From positions 434,001 through 498,000 of the forward strand of contig CAWFYC010000021.1 in NCBI GenBank assembly GCA_963819855.1: a stretch of 64,000 nt of DNA. Direction: 5' to 3'. Numbering within the stretch: the stretch's first letter is position 1; each line of letters opens with the position of its first letter. The DNA is from JAMXLO01 sp963819855. Its GTDB lineage: Bacteria > Pseudomonadota > Alphaproteobacteria > Acetobacterales > Acetobacteraceae. The notes under the pieces are model-generated. The model worked only from the letters and a program-made list of their open reading frames with translations, searched no databases and was not told the origin of the DNA. Below, one piece after another: positions 27,485 through 34,454 of this stretch. A program made the translations under genes and the position numbers.

Positions 27485-28228
27485 ATGTCAGAAGTTACCA
27501 ACGATGAGTCACGTCTCCGTGCAACGGAGGCTCAGATGCGCCGTGCTCTCGGGTTGCAGGATGAGTCGTCACCGAGACCGCAACCGAATCACTCAGCACC
27601 GGTATTCAACGGGTCGCATCGACCGCCGCACCGCTTCGTTCGAGATGGCGAAGTACCCGTCGTCCATCTGGATAACCACCCGCATGGTGAATCCGGCGGC
27701 AATCAACTCGAAGCCGCCCGCCAAACCATTCGATCCCTTACGGCGGCGAGGGAACTAGCAGAGCGATCCCTCGCACAGGCGGAGACCACGATCCGTGACC
27801 TTCGGACCAAACTGGCGCATGAACGCCTGGCCAGGGACGAGGCAGTCACCCGTGTTGGAACGGAGAGACAGACTGCCGAGCAGGCTCAGACTGAATTGGT
27901 AACCGAACGTGCTGCGCGGCGGCAGGCTGAGATGCGGCTTGCGCAGGTCCTGCACCAGCAGCCGACTGAGGCCCCATCGAGAGGCAGGCCGGGACGGAAG
28001 GTTGGCAGGGCCGGCGCTGCGGCTGCGCCCAGTATGGCGATCGATGTCGAACCAGAAGGTACCGCCGAGGATGGCACGATTGTTCCGACGACGGCCAGGG
28101 AGCCGATCGGGAACGATGTGGCGCAGCCAACGCAGGCTCGTCGTCGTGGACGACCGCCGAAGATCAGCCAGCCGGAGGCTGAATTTGTAGAGTGGTGGAA
28201 ACCGGGATGGAAGGAACGGTTTCGGTAG
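27485..28228 (+). CDS. Hypothetical coiled-coil protein with AT-hook-like motifs
   Basis: 247 residues, family not recognised with certainty. Residues ~75-155 form a long, nearly uninterrupted heptad-like coiled coil rich in Ala, Arg, Glu and Gln (AARQTIRSLTAARELAERSL onward). Two basic Gly-Arg-Pro motifs follow, RGRPGRKVGR and RRRGRPPKIS, which look like AT-hooks for minor-groove binding. The extreme C-terminus is EFVEWWKPGWKERFR, an unusually aromatic closing motif. There is no signal peptide or membrane segment. The gene sits alone in a lower-G+C patch; codon use is less biased than its neighbours, suggesting later acquisition. A nucleoid or DNA-bridging role is a guess from composition only. 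Confidence 0.7.
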   Translation: MSEVTNDESRLRATEAQMRRALGLQDESSPRPQPNHSAPVFNGSHRPPHRFVRDGEVPVVHLDNHPHGESGGNQLEAARQTIRSLTAARELAERSLAQAETTIRDLRTKLAHERLARDEAVTRVGTERQTAEQAQTELVTERAARRQAEMRLAQVLHQQPTEAPSRGRPGRKVGRAGAAAAPSMAIDVEPEGTAEDGTIVPTTAREPIGNDVAQPTQARRRGRPPKISQPEAEFVEWWKPGWKERFR

Positions 28229-28284
28229 GCGCGCCGATCAATCCATCAGTGCCAGCGTCGGCCAATTCGGCTCACGCGCCAGGC

Positions 28285-29715
28285 TTAGCGCATCATAAAA
28301 CCCGCCACTCGTTCGACGACCCAACCGAATGGTGGGCGGACGGCGTCGGTCAGACTGAACTTCGCCTGTTCGAACACGCCCTTCGCATGGCTGAGAGTCT
28401 TGAAGCCTTCGTGTCCATGGTAGGCGCCCATGCCGCTCTGTCCGACGCCGCCGAACGGAATGTCGTTCTGGGCGTAGTGCAGAACGGTTTCGTTGATCGA
28501 GACCCCGCCGGAGGTCGTCCGCTCGAGAACCATCTGCCGTCCGGGGCCATCACGGCCGAAAAAGTAGAGCGCGAGCGGGCGCGGCTTTGAATTGACGTAG
28601 GCGACGGCGTCTGCGAGATCGCGATATGGCATGACGGGTAGGACGGGACCAAATATCTCGTCCTTCATCACATCCATCTGGTCCGTGACATCGAGGATGA
28701 TGGTGGGAACCATTGTGCGGGTGTGTGTCATTCCGCCGTGCTGGGCCGGTCCGCGAAACTCGATGATACGTGCTCCCTTGGTGCGGGCATCGTCGAGCAT
28801 GCCCGTGAGTCGGTTGTAGTGGTGGTCGTTGATGATCGACGTATAGTCCGCGTTTGACGCGATATTAGGATAGAGTGTCGCGACTTCCTTTTCGTAAGCG
28901 GCCACGAAGGCGTCCACTTCTTGCTCGGCAACGAGGACATAGTCGGGCGCAGTGCAGGTCTGGCCTGCATTGGCCAACTTGCCGTAAGCAACGCGCCGCG
29001 CGGCAGTGTCGAGCGAAGCGCCGTGCTCGACGATCACCGGGGACTTGCCGCCGAGCTCGAGCGTGACCGGAACCAGATTGTCGCTTGCCGCGCGCATGAT
29101 TGCGCGCCCGACGGATGTACTGCCCGTGAAAAGAAGATGGTCGAAGGGTAAACGTGAGAATTCGATACCGACATTCGTATCGCCGGTCACGACAGCGACC
29201 TGGTCCTGGGCAAACACCTTGCCGAGGACCGCATCCAACAAGGCTGATGTTTGCGGTGTCAGTTCGGACGGTTTGATCATGGCGCGATTGCCCGCTGCCA
29301 ATGCCGTCGCAAGCGGCATGAGTGCCAGTGCGACGGGATAGTTCCAGGGCGAAATGACGCCGACGACGCCGAGTGGCTGATAGAGAACGCGGTTGGAGGC
29401 GGGAACAAATGATATGCCGACGCGCCGGCGCTCTGGCCGCATCCAGCGTCGCAGATTTCGGTGCAGAAAGTTGATCCCCTCCACGACCGACGCCAGGTCG
29501 AACAGCGAAGTCTCCTGACGCGACCGGTGGCCGAAATCCGTGTTGATGGCGGCGACGAAGTGCTCCCGATGTTGCCGCAGGACAGACTTGAGCTTCATCA
29601 GGTCGCTGCGCCGATGCGCAAGTGATGGTGGACCATCGCGCAGGAAGGCGGCACGTTGCCGGCCCAGCGTTGCGGTCAATCCGTCATCGACCTTCATTGT
29701 CGTGCCAATGGTCAC
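28285..29715 (-). CDS. Coniferyl-aldehyde-dehydrogenase-type NAD(P)-dependent aldehyde dehydrogenase
   Basis: 476-residue ALDH-superfamily enzyme oxidising an aldehyde to the acid. LGVVGVISPWNYPVALALMP, ELGGKSPVIVEHG (general-base Glu), ANAGQTCTAPDYVLV (nucleophile Cys) and EIFGPVLPVMPY are all intact. The lack of an N-terminal extension and the C-terminal PPFGWVVERVAGFMMR fit the coniferyl aldehyde dehydrogenase/fatty aldehyde class (CalB), which anchors at or near the membrane. GTG 29715 is preceded by AAGGAGG at five bases. The gene is a little lower in G+C than the bulk of the window. No other lignin-monomer genes adjoin it. Confidence 0.88.
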   Translation of the reverse strand: MTIGTTMKVDDGLTATLGRQRAAFLRDGPPSLAHRRSDLMKLKSVLRQHREHFVAAINTDFGHRSRQETSLFDLASVVEGINFLHRNLRRWMRPERRRVGISFVPASNRVLYQPLGVVGVISPWNYPVALALMPLATALAAGNRAMIKPSELTPQTSALLDAVLGKVFAQDQVAVVTGDTNVGIEFSRLPFDHLLFTGSTSVGRAIMRAASDNLVPVTLELGGKSPVIVEHGASLDTAARRVAYGKLANAGQTCTAPDYVLVAEQEVDAFVAAYEKEVATLYPNIASNADYTSIINDHHYNRLTGMLDDARTKGARIIEFRGPAQHGGMTHTRTMVPTIILDVTDQMDVMKDEIFGPVLPVMPYRDLADAVAYVNSKPRPLALYFFGRDGPGRQMVLERTTSGGVSINETVLHYAQNDIPFGGVGQSGMGAYHGHEGFKTLSHAKGVFEQAKFSLTDAVRPPFGWVVERVAGFMMR

Positions 29716-29884
29716 AGCAGCCTCCTTTCAATCGGGCGTCGGGTAACAGAGGGGCGCGAGTCACAAACCAGTTTGCACGCTGGAAATGGCATCGAGGGCT
29801 GGCGTCATTTCTCCCGAAAGACGGCCCGAATGCGGCGATGAGTGGTGGTGAGTAAGGCGGGATGCCTTTGTGCCTCACCGGAGG

Positions 29885-29918
29885 GGATTGCTTCGTCGCC
29901 GCGCTGCTCGCAATGACA
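29885..29918 (+). repeat. Dispersed repeat, copy 1 (GGATTGCTTCG...CAATGACA)
   Basis: A 34-nt sequence starting GGATTGCTTCGTCGCCGCG and ending CGCAATGACA, directly before the kinase start. A second copy at 51563-51596 agrees at 26 of 34 positions. The pattern matches a dispersed intergenic repeat known from many alphaproteobacteria (from memory). Confidence 0.6.
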
Positions 29919-29922
29919 GGGC

Positions 29923-30930
29923 ATGCAGGAGACCGTCCCCCCGCGAATTCTCGCAGCCCTTTGCCGTATGGGTCTGCTCGCGCAGGGCGCCGACGCATAC
30001 GGCGAACGCCTGACCGGCGGGGTGTCGTCGGATATCTGGCGAATCGACCTCGCGGGCGGCCCCGTCTGTGTGAAGCGCGCGCTGGCAAAGCTGCGCGTGG
30101 CGGCGGACTGGCAGGCACCGGTCGAGCGCAACCGCTACGAGGCGCGCTGGATGCAGCGTGCCAACGCCGCCGTCCCCGGTTCCACGCCACGGCTGCTCGG
30201 CGTCGACGAAGCCAGCGGCGCGCTGGCCATGCAGTTCCTGCCTCCCGAAAGCTACCAGCTCTGGAAGGCGCAGCTCCGTGACGGCGACGCTGACCCGGTG
30301 TTTGCGGCCCGGGTCGCGGACACACTGGCGTGCATCCACGCCGCCACTGCCGGCGATCCTTCGGTCCCAGGCGACTTTCACACCGACCGGATCTTCTACG
30401 ACATCCGCCTGGAGCCCTACTTGGTCGCGACTGCTCGCGCGCATGCCGATCTCGCGCAACCGCTGCACGATCTGGTCGCCGCTACCCAGGCCAACAAGCG
30501 CGCTCTGGTGCACGGCGACGTCAGCCCGAAAAACATCCTGCGCGGCCCGGACGGCCCTGTGTTCCTCGATGCAGAATGCGCATGGTGGGGCGATCCCGCC
30601 TTCGATGTCGCCTTCTGCCTCAATCACCTGCTGTTGAAGTGCCTGTGGACACCGGCCGCCGCCGCGGGCTTCCTCGCCTGCTTCGACGCGCTTGCCGCAG
30701 GCTATATCGCGCGCGTTGCCTGGGAAGCATCGCACGCGCTTGAAGCCCGTGCGTCCCGCCTACTGCCGGGGCTGTTGCTTGCCAGGGTGGATGGCAAGTC
30801 GCCGGTCGAGTACATCACCACCGAGCAGGACAGAAACCGGGTGCGGCGCACCGCGAGTGCGCTGCTTGCCCACCCGGTCGATACACTCGGCGATGTGCGC
30901 CAGGCCTGGACGAAGGAGCTATCCGCATGA
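29923..30930 (+). CDS. APH-fold small-molecule kinase (phosphotransferase family)
   Basis: 335-residue kinase of the aminoglycoside-phosphotransferase/choline-kinase fold. The ATP lobe is RLTGGVSSDIWRIDLAGGPV followed by the Lys strand VCVKRALAKL. The catalytic loop is RALVHGDVSPKNILRG (HGD-x4-N) and the metal Asp is in VFLDAECAWWGDPAFDVAFC. The HGDVSPKN variant occurs in kinases of sugars and small hydroxy compounds. Its stop overlaps the next ATG by four bases, so it is coupled to the enolase-like gene. Not a resistance enzyme by context; the most economical guess is phosphorylation of glycerate or another 2-hydroxyacid made by the neighbouring dehydrogenase. Confidence 0.82.
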   Translation: MQETVPPRILAALCRMGLLAQGADAYGERLTGGVSSDIWRIDLAGGPVCVKRALAKLRVAADWQAPVERNRYEARWMQRANAAVPGSTPRLLGVDEASGALAMQFLPPESYQLWKAQLRDGDADPVFAARVADTLACIHAATAGDPSVPGDFHTDRIFYDIRLEPYLVATARAHADLAQPLHDLVAATQANKRALVHGDVSPKNILRGPDGPVFLDAECAWWGDPAFDVAFCLNHLLLKCLWTPAAAAGFLACFDALAAGYIARVAWEASHALEARASRLLPGLLLARVDGKSPVEYITTEQDRNRVRRTASALLAHPVDTLGDVRQAWTKELSA

Positions 30931-32216
30931 CCGACACTGCCATCGCGTTCGTGCACGGCCGGCGCGTGTGGGACAGCCGCGGCCGCCCCACGGTGGAAGC
31001 CGAGGTGCTGCTGGAGGGCGGCGGCGTTGGCCGCGCTATCGTGCCGGCGGGCGCGTCCACCGGCACCGGCGAGGCGCTCGATCTGCGCGATGGCGGCGAG
31101 ACGTTCGGCGGCTACGACGTAACGCGCGCGGTAGGTTATGTGAACGGCGAGATCGCCCGCGCCGCCACCGGCCTGGATGCCGCCGACCAACCCGCGCTCG
31201 ACCGCCGCTTGATTGAACTCGACGGCACGCCAAGCAAGTCGCGTCTCGGTGGCAACGCGGTGCTCGCGGTGTCGATGGCCGCCGCGCACGCCGCCGCGGC
31301 CGCCGCGGGCGAGCCGCTGTATCGCTATCTGGGCGGGCCCGACGCGAACACGCTGCCACTGCCGCAGATCCAGATTTTTGGCGGCGGCGCGCATGCGGGG
31401 CGGCGCGTCGATATCCAGGACTTCCTGGTCGTCTGCCCCGCCGCCGAGAGCTTCGCCCAGGCGCTGGACTGGACGGCCGAGGTGTATCGTGCCGCCGGCG
31501 TGCTGATGCAGGAAGCCGGCACGTTGGCCGGCGTGGCCGACGAGGGCGGCTGGTGGCCCGCCTTCGCCACCAACGAGCAGGCAATCGAGACGCTGGTACG
31601 TGCGATCGAGCGCGCCGGCTTCGCGCCCGGCAGCGAGGTCGCCATCGCACTCGACGTCGCCGCCTCGGAGTTCGGCCGTGGCGGCAAGTACAAGCTCGCG
31701 CTGGAGGACAAGGCGCTGGACAGCGACGGCATGATCAAGCTGCTGGCCGGCTGGATTCGGCGCTATCCGATCGTGTCGGTCGAGGACCCGCTGGCGGAGG
31801 ACGACGATGTCGGCTTCGCCGCGTTCACCCATGAGGTGGGTGGGCGCGTGCAGGTGATCGGCGACGATTTCCTGGTGTCGCAGGCCTCGCGAGTGCGCGA
31901 GGCGGCGTTGCGGTCCACGGCGAATGCGGTACTGCTGAAGCCCAACCAGCGCGGCACACTCACCGAGACGCTGGATGCCTGGCAGGCCGCGAAGGGCGCA
32001 GGCTTCGCCGGCATCGTCTCGGCCCGCTCCGGGGAGACCGAGGATGTGACGATCGTACATCTCGCGGTCGGGTGGGGGGTCGGTCAGCTCAAGGTCGGGA
32101 GCTTCGCGCGCGGCGAGCGCATGGCAAAGTGGAACGAGGCGCTGCGGATCGAGGAAGCCCTCGGTGCCCGCGCGCGCTTCGCCGGTGGCGCGGTGCTCGC
32201 ACGCTCCGCCAAATGA
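30927..32216 (+). CDS. Enolase-family protein, divergent paralogue
   Basis: 429 residues, normal enolase length, second gene of a coupled operon. The core is recognisable: WDSRGRPTVEAEVLL, VPAGASTGTGEALDLRDG, GGGAHAGRRVDIQDF, VADEGGWWPAF (catalytic acid Glu206), metal ligands Asp243 (LDVAASEF), Glu286 (SVEDPLAEDD) and Asp313 (IGDDF), and catalytic Lys338 (LLKPNQRGTLTETLDA). Departures from canonical enolase: the His of the phosphate-binding SHRSGETED is Ala366 here (SARSGETED), the conserved loop Ser of VPSGAST is Ala (VPAGAST), the loop His after STG is Gly, and NGG before HA is GGG. The scaffold predicts 2-phosphoglycerate dehydration, but the changes allow a related substrate. Overlaps its neighbours by four bases on each side. 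Confidence 0.88.
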   Translation: MTDTAIAFVHGRRVWDSRGRPTVEAEVLLEGGGVGRAIVPAGASTGTGEALDLRDGGETFGGYDVTRAVGYVNGEIARAATGLDAADQPALDRRLIELDGTPSKSRLGGNAVLAVSMAAAHAAAAAAGEPLYRYLGGPDANTLPLPQIQIFGGGAHAGRRVDIQDFLVVCPAAESFAQALDWTAEVYRAAGVLMQEAGTLAGVADEGGWWPAFATNEQAIETLVRAIERAGFAPGSEVAIALDVAASEFGRGGKYKLALEDKALDSDGMIKLLAGWIRRYPIVSVEDPLAEDDDVGFAAFTHEVGGRVQVIGDDFLVSQASRVREAALRSTANAVLLKPNQRGTLTETLDAWQAAKGAGFAGIVSARSGETEDVTIVHLAVGWGVGQLKVGSFARGERMAKWNEALRIEEALGARARFAGGAVLARSAK

Positions 32217-33145
32217 ACGTGCTGTTCCACTATGCGGCCGGCCCAGATCTTGCGGCGCGGCTGGCGGCCATCCCGGCGTTGTGCATCACCATGTGTCCCG
32301 AACATGATGACGCACTGCTCGCGCGCCTGCTGCCGGAAACCGACGTGATCTGGCACGTGCTGAAGCGCTGCACGGCCGAGATGATCGCGGCAGCACCGAA
32401 GCTGCGACTCATCCAGAAGATCGGCGTCGGCGTGAACACCATCGATCTCGACGCGGCAAGGACGCGCGGCATCGCGGTGTGCAACCTGCCCGGCACCAAT
32501 GCGCGCGCAGTGGCGGAACTGACACTGGCTCTGATGCTGTCCGTGCTGCGCCGACTGCCGCGCTTCGATGCGGCGATGCGGCGCGGCGAGTGGCTCGATC
32601 CCGAACTGCAGGACGGCATCGGTGAGCTTGGCGGTCGCGTCGTCGGCCTCGTGGGCTATGGCGCGATCCCACGCTCGCTCGCGCCGGTGCTGGCCGTGCT
32701 CGGCTGCCGGGTGATCTACACATCGCGCACGCAGCACGCCGATGCTGCCGCAGAATGGCGCACGCTCGGCGCGCTGCTGGCCGAGGCCGATGTCGTCAGC
32801 CTGCATCTGCCGTTGACCGACGAGACCGCGAACCTGATCGACACCGCGGCGCTCGCGCGTATGAAGCCCGGCGCCGTGCTGATCAACACTGCGCGCGGCG
32901 GACTGGTCGATCAGTCGGCTCTGGCCGAGGCGTTGGCAGAAGGCCGGTTGGGTGGCGCCGGCCTCGACGTGTTCGTCCACGAACCGCACGACGCGTCGGA
33001 GGTGCTGTTCCGCCTGCCCAACGTCGTGCTGACCCCGCACATCGCCTGGCTCACCACGGGCACGTTCGATCGCAGCTTCGCGCTGGCTGCTGAGAACTGC
33101 CGCCGACTGTCCGCCGGCGACGCGTTGCTGCATCGGGTGGTGTAA
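32213..33145 (+). CDS. D-isomer-specific 2-hydroxyacid dehydrogenase
   Basis: 310-residue NAD(P)-dependent dehydrogenase. Substrate-domain strand VIWHVLKRCTAEMIAAAPKL, LIQKIGVGVNTIDLDAA, then the nucleotide-binding GRVVGLVGYGAIPRSLAPVL. Catalytic residues are in place: Arg in INTARGGLVDQSALAEAL, Glu in DVFVHEPHDA and His in LTPHIAWLTTG. The third Gly of the GxGxxG is Pro (GYGAIP), a known variant. Members include hydroxypyruvate/glyoxylate reductases and phosphoglycerate dehydrogenases. The ATG overlaps the enolase stop (ATGA). With the two genes upstream it would fit conversion of hydroxypyruvate to glycerate, then phosphorylation and dehydration. Confidence 0.9.
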   Translation: MNVLFHYAAGPDLAARLAAIPALCITMCPEHDDALLARLLPETDVIWHVLKRCTAEMIAAAPKLRLIQKIGVGVNTIDLDAARTRGIAVCNLPGTNARAVAELTLALMLSVLRRLPRFDAAMRRGEWLDPELQDGIGELGGRVVGLVGYGAIPRSLAPVLAVLGCRVIYTSRTQHADAAAEWRTLGALLAEADVVSLHLPLTDETANLIDTAALARMKPGAVLINTARGGLVDQSALAEALAEGRLGGAGLDVFVHEPHDASEVLFRLPNVVLTPHIAWLTTGTFDRSFALAAENCRRLSAGDALLHRVV

Positions 33146-33171
33146 TCGCCCTTGCGGAGGCGTACATCACC

Positions 33172-33312
33172 GTGAACGGGCATCAGCGGAAGGCGATGGC
33201 CGATCAGATCACGACTGCAAGTACGCTACACCTGCGCCGGCGCATGGGGCGGCTGCTCCGCGACGATACCGATGCCGTCGCACGCGCGGTGCGGGTGCAA
33301 CTCGACCTGTGA
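33172..33312 (+). CDS. Small ORF of unknown function (46 residues), coupled to the next gene
   Basis: GTG 33172 to TGA 33312, with GGAGG 11 bases upstream of the start. The peptide is basic and ends LRDDTDAVARAVRVQLDL. Its stop overlaps the start of the permease gene as GTGA, the same coupling used throughout this operon, which argues that it is translated. It may equally be the tail of a lost upstream transporter gene. No match recognised. Confidence 0.4.
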   Translation: MNGHQRKAMADQITTASTLHLRRRMGRLLRDDTDAVARAVRVQLDL

Positions 33313-34130
33313 CCCGCCATGCGTCGCTGCTGACGACCTGGCTGATCGCCTGCTACGCCTTCCTCTACGCGCCGATAGCGTTTCTCGTGGTACTCAGCTT
33401 CAACGCGTCGCGGCTTGTCAGCACGTGGGACGGGTTCTCGCTGCGCTGGTACGCGACGCTGTGGCATGACCGGACGCTGATCGCTGCCGCGCTGCTGTCG
33501 CTGCGCATCGCTGCCACCTCGGCCACGCTGGCGCTGATCGTCGGCACGCTGGCCGGCTACGCGCTGGCACGGTTCGGCCGCTTCCCCATCCGTGGGGCAT
33601 TCACCGCCGCGTTGGCCGCGCCGCTGGTGCTGCCGGAGGTGATCACCGGTCTGTCGCTGCTGCTGCTGTTCGTTACCTTGCAGCAGACAATCGGCTGGCC
33701 TTCGGGCCGAGGTGCGGGGACGGTGACGCTGGCGCACGCCTCGGTCTCGGTCGCCTATGTGGCAGTCGTGGTGCGGGCGCGGCTGATCGGCACACCGGTC
33801 GATCTGGAGGCTGCGGCGATGGACCTCTACGCCCCACCCTGGAAGGCGTTCGCCCTGGTCACTCTGCCGCTGATGGCGCCGGCGCTGGTATCCAGCTGGT
33901 TGCTGGCCTTCACCCTGTCGCTGGATGACGTGGTGGTGGCGAGCTTCACCTCCGGGCCGGGCGCCTCGACGCTGCCGATGGTTGTGTTCTCCTCGATCAA
34001 GCTAGGCCCGACGCCGGAACTCTACGCTCTGGCGACGATCATCGTGGCGGCGGTGGCGGCGATGCTGCTCGGGGTGTGGCGGGCGCAGCGGAGCTGGACT
34101 GTTGTGTCGAACCGCCGCCGCGCCGGGTAG
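33309..34130 (+). CDS. Spermidine/putrescine-type ABC transporter permease (PotC-like, orphan)
   Basis: 273-residue inner-membrane permease with six helices. The start RHASLLTTWLIACYAFLYAP and FLVVLSFNASRLVSTWDGFS are typical of PotC/PhnV-type permeases; the EAA loop is AAAMDLYAPPWKAFALVTLP, followed by APALVSSWLLAFTLSLDDVV, the family hallmark. No partner permease, ATPase or binding protein is in the operon, so it cannot form a complete transporter from this locus. Partners may be elsewhere or lost. Confidence 0.9.
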   Translation: MTRHASLLTTWLIACYAFLYAPIAFLVVLSFNASRLVSTWDGFSLRWYATLWHDRTLIAAALLSLRIAATSATLALIVGTLAGYALARFGRFPIRGAFTAALAAPLVLPEVITGLSLLLLFVTLQQTIGWPSGRGAGTVTLAHASVSVAYVAVVVRARLIGTPVDLEAAAMDLYAPPWKAFALVTLPLMAPALVSSWLLAFTLSLDDVVVASFTSGPGASTLPMVVFSSIKLGPTPELYALATIIVAAVAAMLLGVWRAQRSWTVVSNRRRAG

Positions 34131-34181
34131 CGCAATGCGGCCGTGCATGGCGGCCGCGGCAGTGCAGGCTTCGCGGCGTCC

Positions 34182-34331
34182 TCAGAAGGCCGGCAGCGGG
34201 TCCTTATCACCGATCGACGTGTCTCGGTGGTCGGTCTCCCGCCCGCCGGCCGGCGGCCCCGGATCAAGGACCGCACAGCCCACCACTGCGAGCAACAGTG
34301 CTCCCAGGGCGACGAGCATGGTGGTAAGCAT
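34182..34331 (-). CDS. Small putative lipoprotein
   Basis: 49 residues: MLTTMLVALGALLLAVVGCA, a hydrophobic signal with Cys19 in a lipobox-like VVGC, then a Pro/Gly- and Asp-rich tail ending DKDPLPAF. GGAGAGGACC stands before ATG 34331. The IS1634-type element has inserted about 120 bp upstream of it. Function unknown; entericidin-like in size only. Confidence 0.5.
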   Translation of the reverse strand: MLTTMLVALGALLLAVVGCAVLDPGPPAGGRETDHRDTSIGDKDPLPAF

Positions 34332-34448
34332 GGTCCTCTCCATCGAATGGCTGCAGCCCCGGGAGGGGACCGCCTGACGGAGATAAAGGACCCGCGAGCG
34401 AAACGCAGTGAAGCGTTTCACAGTGCGGCGGGTTTCAGTCACCGGGCC

Positions 34449-34454
34449 GCTAGG
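34449..34454. repeat. Target-site duplication left of IS1634-family element
   Basis: GCTAGG, repeated exactly at 36399-36404. Six bases fits the 5-6 bp duplications of this family. Confidence 0.75.

Noticed and set aside
28192..28590. 132-codon plus-strand frame overlapping the aldehyde dehydrogenase
   Set aside because: It overlaps almost entirely antisense to the 3' end of an intact ALDH gene and begins inside the upstream gene.
29923..30930. Aminoglycoside resistance gene
   Set aside because: The fold is that of aminoglycoside kinases, but the operon of metabolic enzymes and HGDVSPKN loop fit a metabolic kinase; no resistance-type neighbours or mobile context beyond the downstream IS.
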